A stretch of 64,000 bases of DNA from the NCBI GenBank assembly GCA_907165065.1, contig OU015523.1, positions 120,492,246 to 120,556,245 of the forward strand. Reading direction: 5' to 3'. This document shows positions 63,059-64,000 of this stretch, in pieces. The position numbers and the translations under genes are program-made. The stretch's first letter is position 1. Each line of letters starts with the position of its first letter. The DNA comes from Caprimulgus europaeus. Lineage: Eukaryota; Chordata; Aves; Caprimulgiformes; Caprimulgidae. The notes under the pieces are model-generated. The model was given only the letters and a program-made list of their open reading frames with translations. It was not told the DNA's origin and did no database searches.

Positions 63059-64000
63059 AGAACCCACTTTTCACTCCCCTTCCCCACAATCTTTTCTGTT
63101 CTTCAGGGGAGAACTGGGTGATGTTCTCATTGGCAAGAATGAAAAAACTGAGCTGGATTAAACTCAGCAGCTGTCACATCAATGGGTGGTTTCCCTTTCT
63201 AGATTTCCAGAATTATTTTCTAATTAGCATCCATTTGAAAAATTGCTTTGTGTCTGTCTGACTTAAGCTGTGTGTTGTGTTAAGTATTCTTGATTGGTCT
63301 CTATCAGCAGCACAGAGCACATACTCAGTAGTCAATAATACTGTAAACAATGGGAATAATGGTATTATAAGCAATACATTATTTAGAATAAGTAACACTA
63401 CTAACATGTAGAAAGTTCTAATTTTCTACAGTGAACGAGCTTACTTTGGTGTCAGATGACTCTTTCAGAAGATAAATTTGAAGAATACTTGCTGAAGACA
63501 CAGTCCATTCTGATATTTGGTTATACTCTTCTTTGCACACTAAGGTTAGATGACATGCCTGTTACATAAAGAATGCTACATGTCATAGAGCATGAAAAAA
63601 TAATTATCTTTTCATTGTATATCAGCATGTAGAATCACAAGTTTCATTTTTTCTCCATCCACCTACGACCCTAAAACACTTGGTAAGACAATACAACACT
63701 TAAGAAATTACTAGCTATGGAATAAGTCTTCATCATGCTTTTGATTTTTTTTAATGATTACCAGTCAAGGAAAACCAGAATTAGAAATAAAAACAGTACT
63801 TGAAAGCATCCTAAGCTTAAACTTCAAATATATTCACTTCACATACCCAAAAAAATACTGATCCTCAATTTATTGGAACCCCTTTGGTTTGCAAATCTGA
63901 AAGAAAAACTAGTTCATGAAGTACTACAAGCAAAGAAATAAGATAAAAAAGGGGATTTCTTTTTTATGCTTTTATGTGTTTTCGACTTGTTCATATCTGA
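63059..64000. other. Unique A/T-rich DNA, no gene seen
   Basis: Last 0.9 kb of the window. No recognisable repeat, RNA gene or coding frame. The frame at 63213-63407 (minus) has no domain. Confidence 0.6.

Overview
The window reads as nuclear DNA of a bird. It is A/T-rich with few CpG dinucleotides, and it carries many 5'-truncated CR1 LINE copies whose 3' tails end in the ATTCTATG-type repeats typical of avian genomes. It also has an LTR that I recognise as an avian ERVL-type LTR. There is nothing prokaryotic here: no operons, no ribosome binding sites, no CRISPR. I cannot name the species. Extensive 'ttggaagggacctt...' CR1 copies plus the ERVL-type LTR fit a neoavian bird best, but that is an inference.

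No protein-coding gene could be supported. Nearly all open frames of 60-170 codons are chance frames, or frames inside LINE, LTR or microsatellite DNA. One 251-bp minus-strand frame (1589-1839), bounded by good splice-site matches, is the only candidate cellular exon, and I do not recognise its product. The window is most simply intergenic or deep-intronic.

Layout. 1-8,840: unique A/T-rich DNA, a (GTAT)/(ATTT) microsatellite, the candidate exon and an old plus-strand CR1 piece (3,612-3,843). 8,841-13,320: CR1 cluster (one minus, one plus, one minus copy) and a MIR-like SINE relic. 13,321-24,108: repeat-poor, with a G/T-rich tract and a small tandem duplication. 24,109-25,759: minus-strand CR1, then an ERVL-type LTR carrying an (AT)n tract. 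25,760-35,856: repeat-poor. 35,857-49,987: CR1-rich, including an RT-domain relic, an internally deleted copy, a head-switched composite and two cleaner 3' ends, plus a possible endonuclease fossil of another LINE. 49,988-58,200: repeat-poor. 58,201-58,412: a perfect 53-unit AAAG microsatellite. 62,007-62,777: a 771-bp solo LTR with a perfect 5-bp target-site duplication, the best-defined mobile element and the only obviously CpG-rich DNA. It is followed by an old CR1 fragment.

Nothing here forms a working multi-gene system. The most interesting signals are the solo LTR with nested U3 duplications, the long pure AAAG tract, the rearranged CR1 at 44.9-45.3 kb, a CR1 copy in which a small deletion created a consensus 5' splice site, and the candidate exon. 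Subfamily assignments and divergence would need alignment to repeat consensus libraries, which was not possible here.
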